A DNA stretch of 64,000 bases, taken from positions 310,001 through 374,000 of the forward strand of contig PHAG01000009.1 of the NCBI GenBank assembly GCA_002841625.1. The letters are read 5' to 3'. This document shows positions 57,791-64,000 of the stretch, piece by piece. The notes below the pieces were generated by a model, which was given only the letters and a program-made list of their open reading frames with translations, was not told where the DNA came from and did no database searches. Each line of letters opens with the position of its first letter. The first letter of the stretch is position 1. The DNA is from Firmicutes bacterium HGW-Firmicutes-1 (GTDB lineage: Bacteria > Bacillota > Clostridia > Lachnospirales > Vallitaleaceae). The position numbers were made by a program, and so were the translations under genes.

Positions 57791-58285
57791 TATTAGATTC
57801 CTTGTTCCTTTCAGCTAAATCATTGTTGATAGTAGTATAAAGAAACAGATAGAGATGGTATTAATTTGAAATTGTTGTATATTGATTTTAAAATAGGAAA
57901 GTAATTAGTGGTAGGATGAAAAAAGTAGGATATGTACTAAGAACGCATGATTATGATTCATTAAGACTTTCGAGACTACTGCAGGAGATTTTAAGAAGAT
58001 TTGATGATTGCTTTTATCAAGAGTAGATCTTAAACCTCCACAAATTGAACGCTTGACTTGCCTTATTATAGCATACTGAATTATGAAAGTACGTACTTAA
58101 TGAAAATGTAATATAGTAAATCTTGTAATTCTATTTTAAGAGAATTTCAGGAATCTATAATGGAAATGTTCATAAAAGTGTTGATAGGACAATCGGTTAA
58201 TGTCATAATAAAAATGTGCGTTATGGGTAAATCGATCATGTAGTAAAACACAAACAAGGCTAACAATTGAGGAGGAATACTCATT
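57791..58285. other. Intergenic region with no supported gene
   Basis: One short frame at 57916-58026 begins MKKVGYVLRTHDYDSLRLSR and ends after 36 codons with no convincing ribosome site. A small palindrome, AAGTACGTACTT, is near 58087. Otherwise AT-rich sequence without a recognisable feature. Confidence 0.45.
57916..58026 (+). CDS. Possible small ORF, 36 residues
   Basis: Charged, Arg/Leu-rich product (LSRLLQEILRRFDDCFYQE) that could be a helix. The GGTAGG before the ATG is too close to be a good ribosome site. It may be debris of a larger gene. Listed only for completeness. Confidence 0.2.
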   Translation: MKKVGYVLRTHDYDSLRLSRLLQEILRRFDDCFYQE

Positions 58286-58657
58286 ATGATTTTAGCATTC
58301 AAATCTAAATATATAAAATTCAATAATGAAGAGATTAAACGGCTTGGTAGCTTTGGTATCATTGAGATTCATTCTAAGCAACAAGAATATATGCATATTA
58401 TTGTTGTTAATTATGAAGGATTGGTTCTTGCTGCAAAAGTGAAAGCCATTATAGCCATTAAAGGATATAGAAGCTACACTCCATTAAATGAAAGCTATTC
58501 AGAGTTTGGAGCAGGGGGGTTAGTAAGCCTTAATACGAAGGATCAACAAGGTATGCTTGAAGGCTTGGCTACGCAGCTAGAATTTAACTATACAGACCTA
58601 TCCAAGGCATTTGGGGAAGGGTTAATCCAATTATCAGATGTAGAACAACACGATTAA
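58286..58657 (+). CDS. Hypothetical 123-residue protein
   Basis: No family recognised. A strong GAGGAGG precedes the ATG at 58286. The product is soluble, without cysteine; MHIIVVNYEGLVLAAKVKAIIAIKGYRSY is a beta-rich segment, the C-terminus (MLEGLATQLEFNYTDLSKAFGEG) is helical. A terminator follows the stop within 50 bases, so it is a single-gene transcript. Confidence 0.65.
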   Translation: MILAFKSKYIKFNNEEIKRLGSFGIIEIHSKQQEYMHIIVVNYEGLVLAAKVKAIIAIKGYRSYTPLNESYSEFGAGGLVSLNTKDQQGMLEGLATQLEFNYTDLSKAFGEGLIQLSDVEQHD

Positions 58658-58702
58658 ATTGATGTTTATAAAAGAAAACTTGAATTTGTAAAAGCCAACC
58701 CA

Positions 58703-58737
58703 CAAGAGCCAACCTCACAAAGTTGGTTCTTGTTTTA
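58703..58737 (+). terminator. Rho-independent terminator
   Basis: CAAGAGCCAAC, CTCACAAA, GTTGGTTCTTG, then TTTTATTTG: a stable 11-base-pair stem with one wobble-free match and a T-tract. Confidence 0.85.
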
Positions 58738-58789
58738 TTTGTAGCTTATTTAGAAAAAGGTCCCATAAAAAACATTTTAATACGTATTA

Positions 58790-58886
58790 TATAATAGCGA
58801 AGGTGATTATGAAACCCTATTCATATTTGCTTGATTCGCTTCAAATAACAAGATGTACATTTTGGAAAAGTTGCAATTTATCTTAA
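58790..58886 (+). other. Promoter-like TATAAT and 25-codon leader ORF
   Basis: TATAAT at 58790-58795 is followed by GAAGGTGATT and an ATG at 58809 that opens a 25-residue frame (MKPYSYLLDSLQITRCTFWK...), stopping at 58884-58886, 69 bases before the SLH/Ig-like gene. It could be a leader peptide or chance. Confidence 0.2.
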
Positions 58887-58955
58887 GGTGGTTCGTGCAT
58901 CTGTAATTCAACACAAAATAGAAACAATATCACATTGATATTAGGAGGAATGATT

Positions 58956-60848
58956 ATGAAACGCATTTTTACAATATTACTTATTTTAACAATTCTAGTA
59001 ACTAGTTCGGCTTCTGCTTTTGCAATAGAAAAAGGAGAATTTGATAAAAATGAAAATAAAGTCCAGAATCATAAGGGCAAAGATAAATCACAGAAACTTA
59101 AAAATGTAGATAAAGCTCAAACTTTATATGACTTAGGACTTTTCAAAGGTACAAGTCGTACGAGTTATATACCTGATCTTGATCGTATGTCGACAAGAGC
59201 TGAAGCCATTGTTTTAATAGGTACATCATTAGGTTGGCCAACAACCAATATTACTTCAGTTCCTGGTTATCCGGATGTTCCTGCTTGGGCTGCACCATAT
59301 GTAGCTTACGCACTAGAAAATAATATCACTAAGGGTACTGGTCATAATAAGTTTGGTGCAGATTTACCGGTAAATGAGAGAATGATTTATACTTGGTATT
59401 ACAGAGCGCTCTTATTCACAGGTGACTCATGGAAAAACTCTGAATTTTTAGTAACTGCAGGATTGATTACGCAAGAACAGGCTGATCAGATGAAAGATGA
59501 ACTTACCGGTCTAACAGATACGGCAGTAATCAGAGATAAGATTGTAGGGATTATGTTTGATTCAATGCAGTGGAAAGAAAAGGGTTCAAATCAAAGACTT
59601 ATTCAAAAACTTGTAAAAAATTCACGAGTTGATTGGAAAAAAGCAAAAGATCGTGGATTAATGCCAGATTCTAATGAATTAACGTTTGATGTAAAAGCAA
59701 CATCTTTAAAGGCAGTGTCTGTTGAATTTAGCCAATTATTAAACATTTCAACAGTTACTAGTGCACTTTTTGATATTAAGGTTGGTGAAGTTTCAAAAGT
59801 ATTTGGTACTGACTTTACTCTTGAAACAATTGACAAAACAGTTTATATTGTGTTTAACAATTTATTAACTCAAGCTTCAACAGTTTCTGTTGGTGTTAAA
59901 GAAGGTATTAAATCAGTTGATGGTGTAGCAGTGACTGTAGCAACTAAATCAGTTATTGTAAATGACATTGTTTCACCACTCGTTACTGCTGTTGAAGTAA
60001 CCAATCCAACTACTATAAAGATTAATTTCAGCGAGTCTATGAACATTTTAACAGGCAACTTGACACATGATAATATTTTAATAGATGGAAGCAAAGCAAT
60101 TGGTACCTCAACCATGAATGCATCAAAAACTATTTTAACATTGGTACTTGATACTGCCATTCTAGGAGGCAATCATAATATTCAAGTGAATAGTGGTCTT
60201 GCAGACTTTTCAGGCTTAAAAACAATAGAATATAATAAAGCATTTTCATTACCTCTAGACATTACTTCTCCTTCAGTTATAAGCGTTACAGCGGATGAAA
60301 GAGATAAAATAGTTATTAAATTTAATGAAGAAATAAACAAAAATGAAGGTTTTATCTTTGTTGGTCAAGTTCAATATCCATTAACGGCTGCAATCATTAA
60401 TGGAGACACAGCTTATCTTCCTTTAAGTATACCTTTAACAACTGAGAGTACTATTTTAGGAACACTTCTTACGATTAAAGGTATTAAAGATTTAAGCAAC
60501 AATGCTGTGGATTCAACCGTTGGTAAGAATTTTATTTTCAAGGCAACAAATGATATAACACCTCCAACAGCAACTGTAAAGGTATTGGTTGATAAAACCA
60601 TAGAAGTTCAGTTTAGCGAAGTAATTGACGCATTTACGCTTGCTGATTACACCTTGACTGCAAACGGTGTGATTGTACCTTCAACAATTAGTTATAATAG
60701 CGCAGATAAAAAAGCAATCATTGTTATAACAACCGCACCTGTTGAGAGTACTACTTATACTTTATCAATATTAGATACAGTTCTAGATAACTCAGTTTCA
60801 CAAAATAGATTCGTACCAATATCATTTCAGTTAGTAATCAATAATTAA
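58956..60848 (+). CDS. Secreted SLH-like and Ig-like domain surface protein
   Basis: The start is placed at ATG 58956 behind AGGAGG (MKRIFTILLILTILVTSSASAFA, a signal peptide); product 630 residues. Residues 45-160 look like SLH modules (YDLGLFKGTSRTSYIPDLDR, YPDVPAWAAPYVAYALENNI). From about 235 four or five Ig-like/SbsA-type repeats of about 90-100 residues follow, each with a KVEVxFSExI-type opening (IKINFSESMNI, IVIKFNEEINK, IEVQFSEVIDA). This is typical of S-layer or S-layer-associated proteins. Codon use is slightly less AT-rich than its neighbours, typical of a highly expressed gene. A strong terminator follows. Confidence 0.85.
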   Translation: MKRIFTILLILTILVTSSASAFAIEKGEFDKNENKVQNHKGKDKSQKLKNVDKAQTLYDLGLFKGTSRTSYIPDLDRMSTRAEAIVLIGTSLGWPTTNITSVPGYPDVPAWAAPYVAYALENNITKGTGHNKFGADLPVNERMIYTWYYRALLFTGDSWKNSEFLVTAGLITQEQADQMKDELTGLTDTAVIRDKIVGIMFDSMQWKEKGSNQRLIQKLVKNSRVDWKKAKDRGLMPDSNELTFDVKATSLKAVSVEFSQLLNISTVTSALFDIKVGEVSKVFGTDFTLETIDKTVYIVFNNLLTQASTVSVGVKEGIKSVDGVAVTVATKSVIVNDIVSPLVTAVEVTNPTTIKINFSESMNILTGNLTHDNILIDGSKAIGTSTMNASKTILTLVLDTAILGGNHNIQVNSGLADFSGLKTIEYNKAFSLPLDITSPSVISVTADERDKIVIKFNEEINKNEGFIFVGQVQYPLTAAIINGDTAYLPLSIPLTTESTILGTLLTIKGIKDLSNNAVDSTVGKNFIFKATNDITPPTATVKVLVDKTIEVQFSEVIDAFTLADYTLTANGVIVPSTISYNSADKKAIIVITTAPVESTTYTLSILDTVLDNSVSQNRFVPISFQLVINN

Positions 60849-60879
60849 TTAAATTAAGTTCAGAAAAACATTTCATAAG

Positions 60880-60927
60880 GACGCCCCTGTGAACTCATGT
60901 AAGTAATGGGTTCGCAAGGGCGTTTAT
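60880..60927 (+). terminator. Rho-independent terminator
   Basis: GACGCCCCTGTGAAC and GTTCGCAAGGGCGTTT form a long stem with few mismatches around a 14-base loop. Confidence 0.8.
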
Positions 60928-61093
60928 CTTGTATTATCAAAAGCTGTATTGGTTTGTACTATTAATATTGCAAAATGGGTTGAAGTTAATTGTAATATAA
61001 ATTAAAATAAGGTAATAGGCTTGAGATATTAATGAGGTAACATCAAATTTGCAAAAAGTTTGATTTATATTCATATAATTAGGAGGTAAGAAC

Positions 61094-61624
61094 ATGATCA
61101 AAATTCTAATGGTAGTTGATGACTTAGCGGAGGATTTAGAATTATACTATCCGTATTATCGATTAATGGAAGAGGGCTGTGAGGTTATTATGGCAGCTGA
61201 CAAAAAGAATATGGACTTTCATGGTAAATATGGAGTGCCTTATTCCTCGACAATGAGTTATGATGAAGTAAACGTTGATGATTTTTCAGGGCTTTTAATT
61301 CCAGGAGGATGGGCACCAGATAAAATCAGAAGATACGAAACTGTACTAGATATTGTGAAAAGTTTTCATAAACAAAATAAGCCCATCGGTCAGATCTGCC
61401 ATGCTGGTTGGGTAACGATATCTGCAAATATCTTAAGAGGTAAAAATGTAACCTCTACCCCAGGAATAAAGGATGATATGATTAATGCAGGAGGTATTTG
61501 GACCAACGTCCCAGTTATAGTGGATGATAATCTTGTTTCAAGCAGATGGCCTAAAGATTTACCTGAATACATGAAAGCATATATCGAAGTACTAAACAAA
61601 TATCTAGGCAAAGGGGACAGGTAA
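61094..61624 (+). CDS. DJ-1/PfpI family protein
   Basis: 176 residues. The nucleophile elbow is QICHAGWVT near 100-108 with the Cys, preceded by LLIPGGWAPDKIR near 74 and followed by NVTSTPGIKDDMINAGG and SSRWPKDLPEYMKAY. This matches the PfpI/YhbO group, described as proteases, deglycases or stress proteins; the true activity is debated. AGGAGG precedes the ATG. It is monocistronic; a stress role is inferred. Confidence 0.85.
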   Translation: MIKILMVVDDLAEDLELYYPYYRLMEEGCEVIMAADKKNMDFHGKYGVPYSSTMSYDEVNVDDFSGLLIPGGWAPDKIRRYETVLDIVKSFHKQNKPIGQICHAGWVTISANILRGKNVTSTPGIKDDMINAGGIWTNVPVIVDDNLVSSRWPKDLPEYMKAYIEVLNKYLGKGDR

Positions 61625-61793
61625 CTTTAACTCATAAATAGAGGCCCCATTACAGCAGACTCCTAGGCAATAGTCAACCTTGGTACGCTATGAAGGCATA
61701 AAGGTTACGGTTCTTTAACATGCCTTAACGGCTACCAATAATAAAGTGTTACAAAGGTGCTGAAAGTAATGTTGTTTATATTAAAATGGATAA
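61625..61793. other. Intergenic segment of less AT-rich composition
   Basis: Bases 61640-61740 (GAGGCCCCATTACAGCAG, GGCATAAAGGTTACGG) are noticeably G+C-richer than other gaps. No ORF, tRNA or known riboswitch was recognised. It may be a fragment of a mobile or structured element. Confidence 0.3.
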
Positions 61794-61830
61794 ATAAAAA
61801 AGCCAACCTCGTGAGGTTGGCTTAAGCTTT
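61794..61830. terminator. Bidirectional terminator
   Basis: AAGCCAACCTC, GT, GAGGTTGGCTT with A and T flanks, between convergent DJ-1 and NlpC/P60 genes. Confidence 0.9.
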
Positions 61831-61842
61831 AATTTAGGGTAA

Positions 61843-62538
61843 TTATATGATTCTTCTACATCCGATAAAAGGTTTATTCCCTCTATCATAAAGTCCGCTA
61901 ACTATAATTCCAGTTGATGAAGTACTTGCATGTACTATTTTCCCGTCACCTATGTAAATGCTTACGTGAGATATTGAACCATTGTATCCGAAGAAAACCA
62001 AATCTCCAGGTAATAATTCACTTACTTTAACAGCTTTGCCATTGCTGTACTGTGAAGAAGAGCTTCTATTTATTGAGTATCCAAAGTTCTTATATACTGA
62101 TTGAGTAAATCCAGAGCAATCTGTTCCATTTGTTAAGCTTGTACCACCGTATACATACGGATTACCAACGTACTTTTTAGCAAATGTTACAAGGTTTGAT
62201 CTAATATCTGTCGTTGTTGCGCTTTCAGCTACTACGGGTTTTTCTGCTGTTACGATCACTTGACTGGCATCAACAGGTTGTACAAATTCACCGTATATAA
62301 ATGCAATTTTATTATTTGCTAAAGTAATTTTATACCAGTCGCCTTCCTTAGAAGCTATTATAATTTTGTCGCCGGTATTGAATTTATCTAAAATGGAGGA
62401 GGAAGTACTTGGACCACTTCTTACATTAACACGATCACCAGTTACTTTTCCTTCTGTACTTCCGAATGCGTTTAGACTTGTAAAAAGACTAAAAACCATA
62501 GTTAGTAAAAAGATTTTGAAATACATTTTTTTGTTCAT
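61843..62538 (-). CDS. Secreted SH3b - NlpC/P60 cell-wall endopeptidase
   Basis: 231 residues. A signal peptide covers about 1-26. One bacterial SH3 domain (EGKVTGDRVNVRSGPSTSSS to IYGEFVQPVD) at 27-88 binds wall peptides. The NlpC/P60 domain at 110-231 has catalytic Cys in GGTSLTNGTDCSGFTQSVY near 141, His in SISHVSIYIG near 194 and a third polar residue in IVHASTSS. It cleaves gamma-D-Glu-diaminopimelate bonds in peptidoglycan. AGGGGG precedes the ATG. It is monocistronic and divergent from hydE. Confidence 0.93.
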   Translation of the reverse strand: MNKKMYFKIFLLTMVFSLFTSLNAFGSTEGKVTGDRVNVRSGPSTSSSILDKFNTGDKIIIASKEGDWYKITLANNKIAFIYGEFVQPVDASQVIVTAEKPVVAESATTTDIRSNLVTFAKKYVGNPYVYGGTSLTNGTDCSGFTQSVYKNFGYSINRSSSSQYSNGKAVKVSELLPGDLVFFGYNGSISHVSIYIGDGKIVHASTSSTGIIVSGLYDRGNKPFIGCRRII

Positions 62539-62774
62539 AAAAACCCCCTAAAACTATTTTGATGTCAATTGTTGTAAAAGTTATTAACAACTTATTACAA
62601 AACTATTATATAATAATGACGTAAAAAAGTCAAGCCTTCTGGAAAAATTAGAGAATTGTAATATCTTTGTAGCTATAGCACTTGATAAGAAGACCTTTTG
62701 TCGGTATACTTGGTATACTAGAATATAATTATGGAAGAATATAAAAAGTGTAGAAAGAAAGAGGTTAAACATTT

Positions 62775-63818
62775 ATGAAAGAATTAATAGATAAACTATA
62801 CGTAAATAATTCTTTAACGAGAGAAGAATTGCGAAGGTTACTTGACAATATTAAGGAAGAAGACATTGCATATTTACAAGAAAAAGCTATAGAAACACGA
62901 AAAACTCACTATGGAACCAAAGTGTTTATGCGTGGATTAATTGAATTTACGAACTTCTGCGCAAGGGATTGCATTTATTGCGGTATTAGAAAATCAAATA
63001 AAGCAGCAGATCGTTATAGACTTTCTAAAGAACAAATACTAGAATGCTGTCAAATAGGACATGACTTAGGCTACAAGACATACGTACTTCAAGGTGGAGA
63101 AGACCCATATTATACTGATGAACGAGTAATAGATTTAATTGAAAGCATTAAGGCTGAATTCCCTGAATGTGCAATTACTTTATCTATTGGAGAAAAGTCT
63201 TACGAAAGCTACAAGAAGTTCTACGATGCAGGTGCTGATAGATACTTACTTAGACATGAAACAAATTCTAGACATTTATATGAAGCACTACATCCAGACA
63301 TGTCTTATGATAACCGTATTAGGTGCCTAGATGATTTGAAGAAAATTGGTTTCCAAGTAGGTGCTGGCTTCATGGTTGGACTACCAGGCCAAACCAATGA
63401 AGACTTTATCAATGATTTGTTTTACTTGAAAGAGTTAGATCCAGAAATGGTTGGAATAGGTCCGTTTATTTCACAGAAGGATACACCATTAAGCGATGAA
63501 AAGTCAGGTACTGCAGATATGACATGCATTTTACTTTCAATCATACGATTGATGATTCCAAAGGTATTGCTACCAGCTACCACAGCTCTTGGCTCAATCG
63601 ATAAAAAAGGCAGGGAACTTGGAATTAAGTCGGGTGCCAATGTAGTTATGCCGAACTTATCACCTACAAATGTTAGAGATAAGTATGCATTATATGATGG
63701 GAAAATTTGTACGGGTGACGAAGCTGCTCATTGCAGACATTGTATTGAAGGCAGAATTCGCTCAGTTGGCTTTGAAGTAGACATGAGTCGAGGAGACCAC
63801 ACGGATTATCATAAATAA
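62775..63818 (+). CDS. hydE: [FeFe]-hydrogenase maturase, radical SAM enzyme HydE
   Basis: 347 residues. The radical-SAM cluster motif CARDCIYCG (CxxxCxxC) lies near 65-72, in the sequence FTNFCARDCIYCGIRKSN that is diagnostic of HydE. YVLQGGEDPYY near 108, AITLSIGEKSYESYKKFYDAG, LLRHETNSRHLYEALHP and GFMVGLPGQTNEDF follow. HydE, with HydF and HydG, builds the di-iron centre of [FeFe] hydrogenase. The partners are not adjacent in this window. The C-terminal CRHCIEGR can bind a further cluster, optional in the family. AGAGG precedes the ATG, and a terminator follows the stop. Confidence 0.95.
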   Translation: MKELIDKLYVNNSLTREELRRLLDNIKEEDIAYLQEKAIETRKTHYGTKVFMRGLIEFTNFCARDCIYCGIRKSNKAADRYRLSKEQILECCQIGHDLGYKTYVLQGGEDPYYTDERVIDLIESIKAEFPECAITLSIGEKSYESYKKFYDAGADRYLLRHETNSRHLYEALHPDMSYDNRIRCLDDLKKIGFQVGAGFMVGLPGQTNEDFINDLFYLKELDPEMVGIGPFISQKDTPLSDEKSGTADMTCILLSIIRLMIPKVLLPATTALGSIDKKGRELGIKSGANVVMPNLSPTNVRDKYALYDGKICTGDEAAHCRHCIEGRIRSVGFEVDMSRGDHTDYHK

Positions 63819-63826
63819 CCAATGAT

Positions 63827-63860
63827 ACGAGCTCAATTAGTTCCTGTTTTGAGCTCGTTT
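63827..63860 (+). terminator. Rho-independent terminator after hydE
   Basis: ACGAGCTCAA and TTGAGCTCGT arms with a 14-base loop, then TTTTTC. Confidence 0.85.
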
Positions 63861-63994
63861 TTTCTTTGTCAAAATGATTTTGTTTTTTTGAATAAAGTTA
63901 TCAAGAAATTGTGTTGTTTTCAAAGACAATATAAGACATTCTATGATATAATTATCATGTATGATTTACTATAGATGTTTTACAGAAGGAAAAA

Positions 63995-64000
63995 ATGAAA
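63995..64000 (+). CDS. Start of a gene cut by the right window edge
   Basis: ATG AAA at the end of the window follows AGAAGGA at a good distance. A TATAAT at 63947-63952 lies upstream. Nothing can be said about the product. Confidence 0.4.

Noticed and set aside
58885-58900. AAGGTGGTTCGTGC, another T-box-like word
   Set aside because: Too far from consensus and without a terminator between it and the surface-protein gene.
1-64000. tRNA or rRNA genes
   Set aside because: Scanning for T-loop GTTCGAATC-type words and rRNA signatures found none outside coding sequence.

Overview
The window is AT-rich, densely coded DNA, most likely from a spore-forming anaerobic member of the Clostridia (Firmicutes). 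Evidence for this: strong AGGAGG-type ribosome binding sites, SLH-anchored wall proteins, an NTTRR-F1-like spore-surface protein, an [FeFe]-hydrogenase maturase (HydE), rubredoxin-like and ferredoxin proteins, many Rho-independent terminators, and a Firmicutes-type 6S RNA. I cannot name the genus from sequence alone. No rRNA, tRNA or CRISPR array was seen.

Layout. 1-3.7 kb: left-truncated OLD-like ATPase (minus), then two paralogous HD-GYP phosphodiesterases. 3.8-4.1 kb: 6S RNA with its own promoter and terminator. 4.2-8.75 kb: a minus-strand aromatic amino acid operon (hisC-aroF-tyrA-aroA) whose leader holds two tandem copies of a structured repeat (family B). 9.4-12.9 kb: EF-G-like GTPase, rubredoxin-like protein behind a Fur-like box, LytTR response regulator behind a terminator-like leader hairpin. 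12.9-17.6 kb: accessory zone with a large palindromic repeat (family A), an operator-controlled gene pair, serine-recombinase debris around a G+C-richer spore-surface gene, and YtxH/small membrane stress-type proteins. 17.7-20.6 kb: CadA-type metal ATPase and its ArsR repressor, with palindromic operators. 20.8-25.1 kb: threonine ammonia-lyase, oxidoreductase, short cis-prenyltransferase, ferritin-like protein with nine 12-residue repeats, and a Glu-rich peptide. 25.1-32.7 kb: oxidoreductase, candidate sRNA, HMA/SafE/cupredoxin fusion, EamA exporter, small genes and a lipoprotein. 32.9-45.3 kb: SbcDC, CHASE4-GGDEF cyclase, ferredoxin/Crp pair, UPF0316, a DUF6179/DUF6323-like pair, and an ABC-F protein. 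46.1-60.8 kb: surface-protein region (stalk-domain, SLH-LRR-transglutaminase, WG-repeat, SLH-M15 and SLH/Ig-like proteins) with IS66, WG-gene and RHS remnants and a DEAD-box helicase with a repeat tail. 61-64 kb: DJ-1/PfpI protein, SH3-NlpC/P60 hydrolase, hydE, and the first codons of another gene.

How it fits together. The two HD-GYP proteins and the GGDEF protein are opposing c-di-GMP enzymes. The aro operon carries out DAHP synthesis, EPSP formation, prephenate dehydrogenation and transamination. cadA-arsR and the cupredoxin fusion suggest metal handling. The 46-61 kb block is wall and surface remodelling with clear tandem duplication and IS-mediated decay. The least explained material is intergenic: two repeat families (A, about 150-bp nested palindromes, three copies; B, about 80-100-bp paired-stem elements, four copies) and an orphan C-rich transcript candidate at 26.36-26.43 kb.
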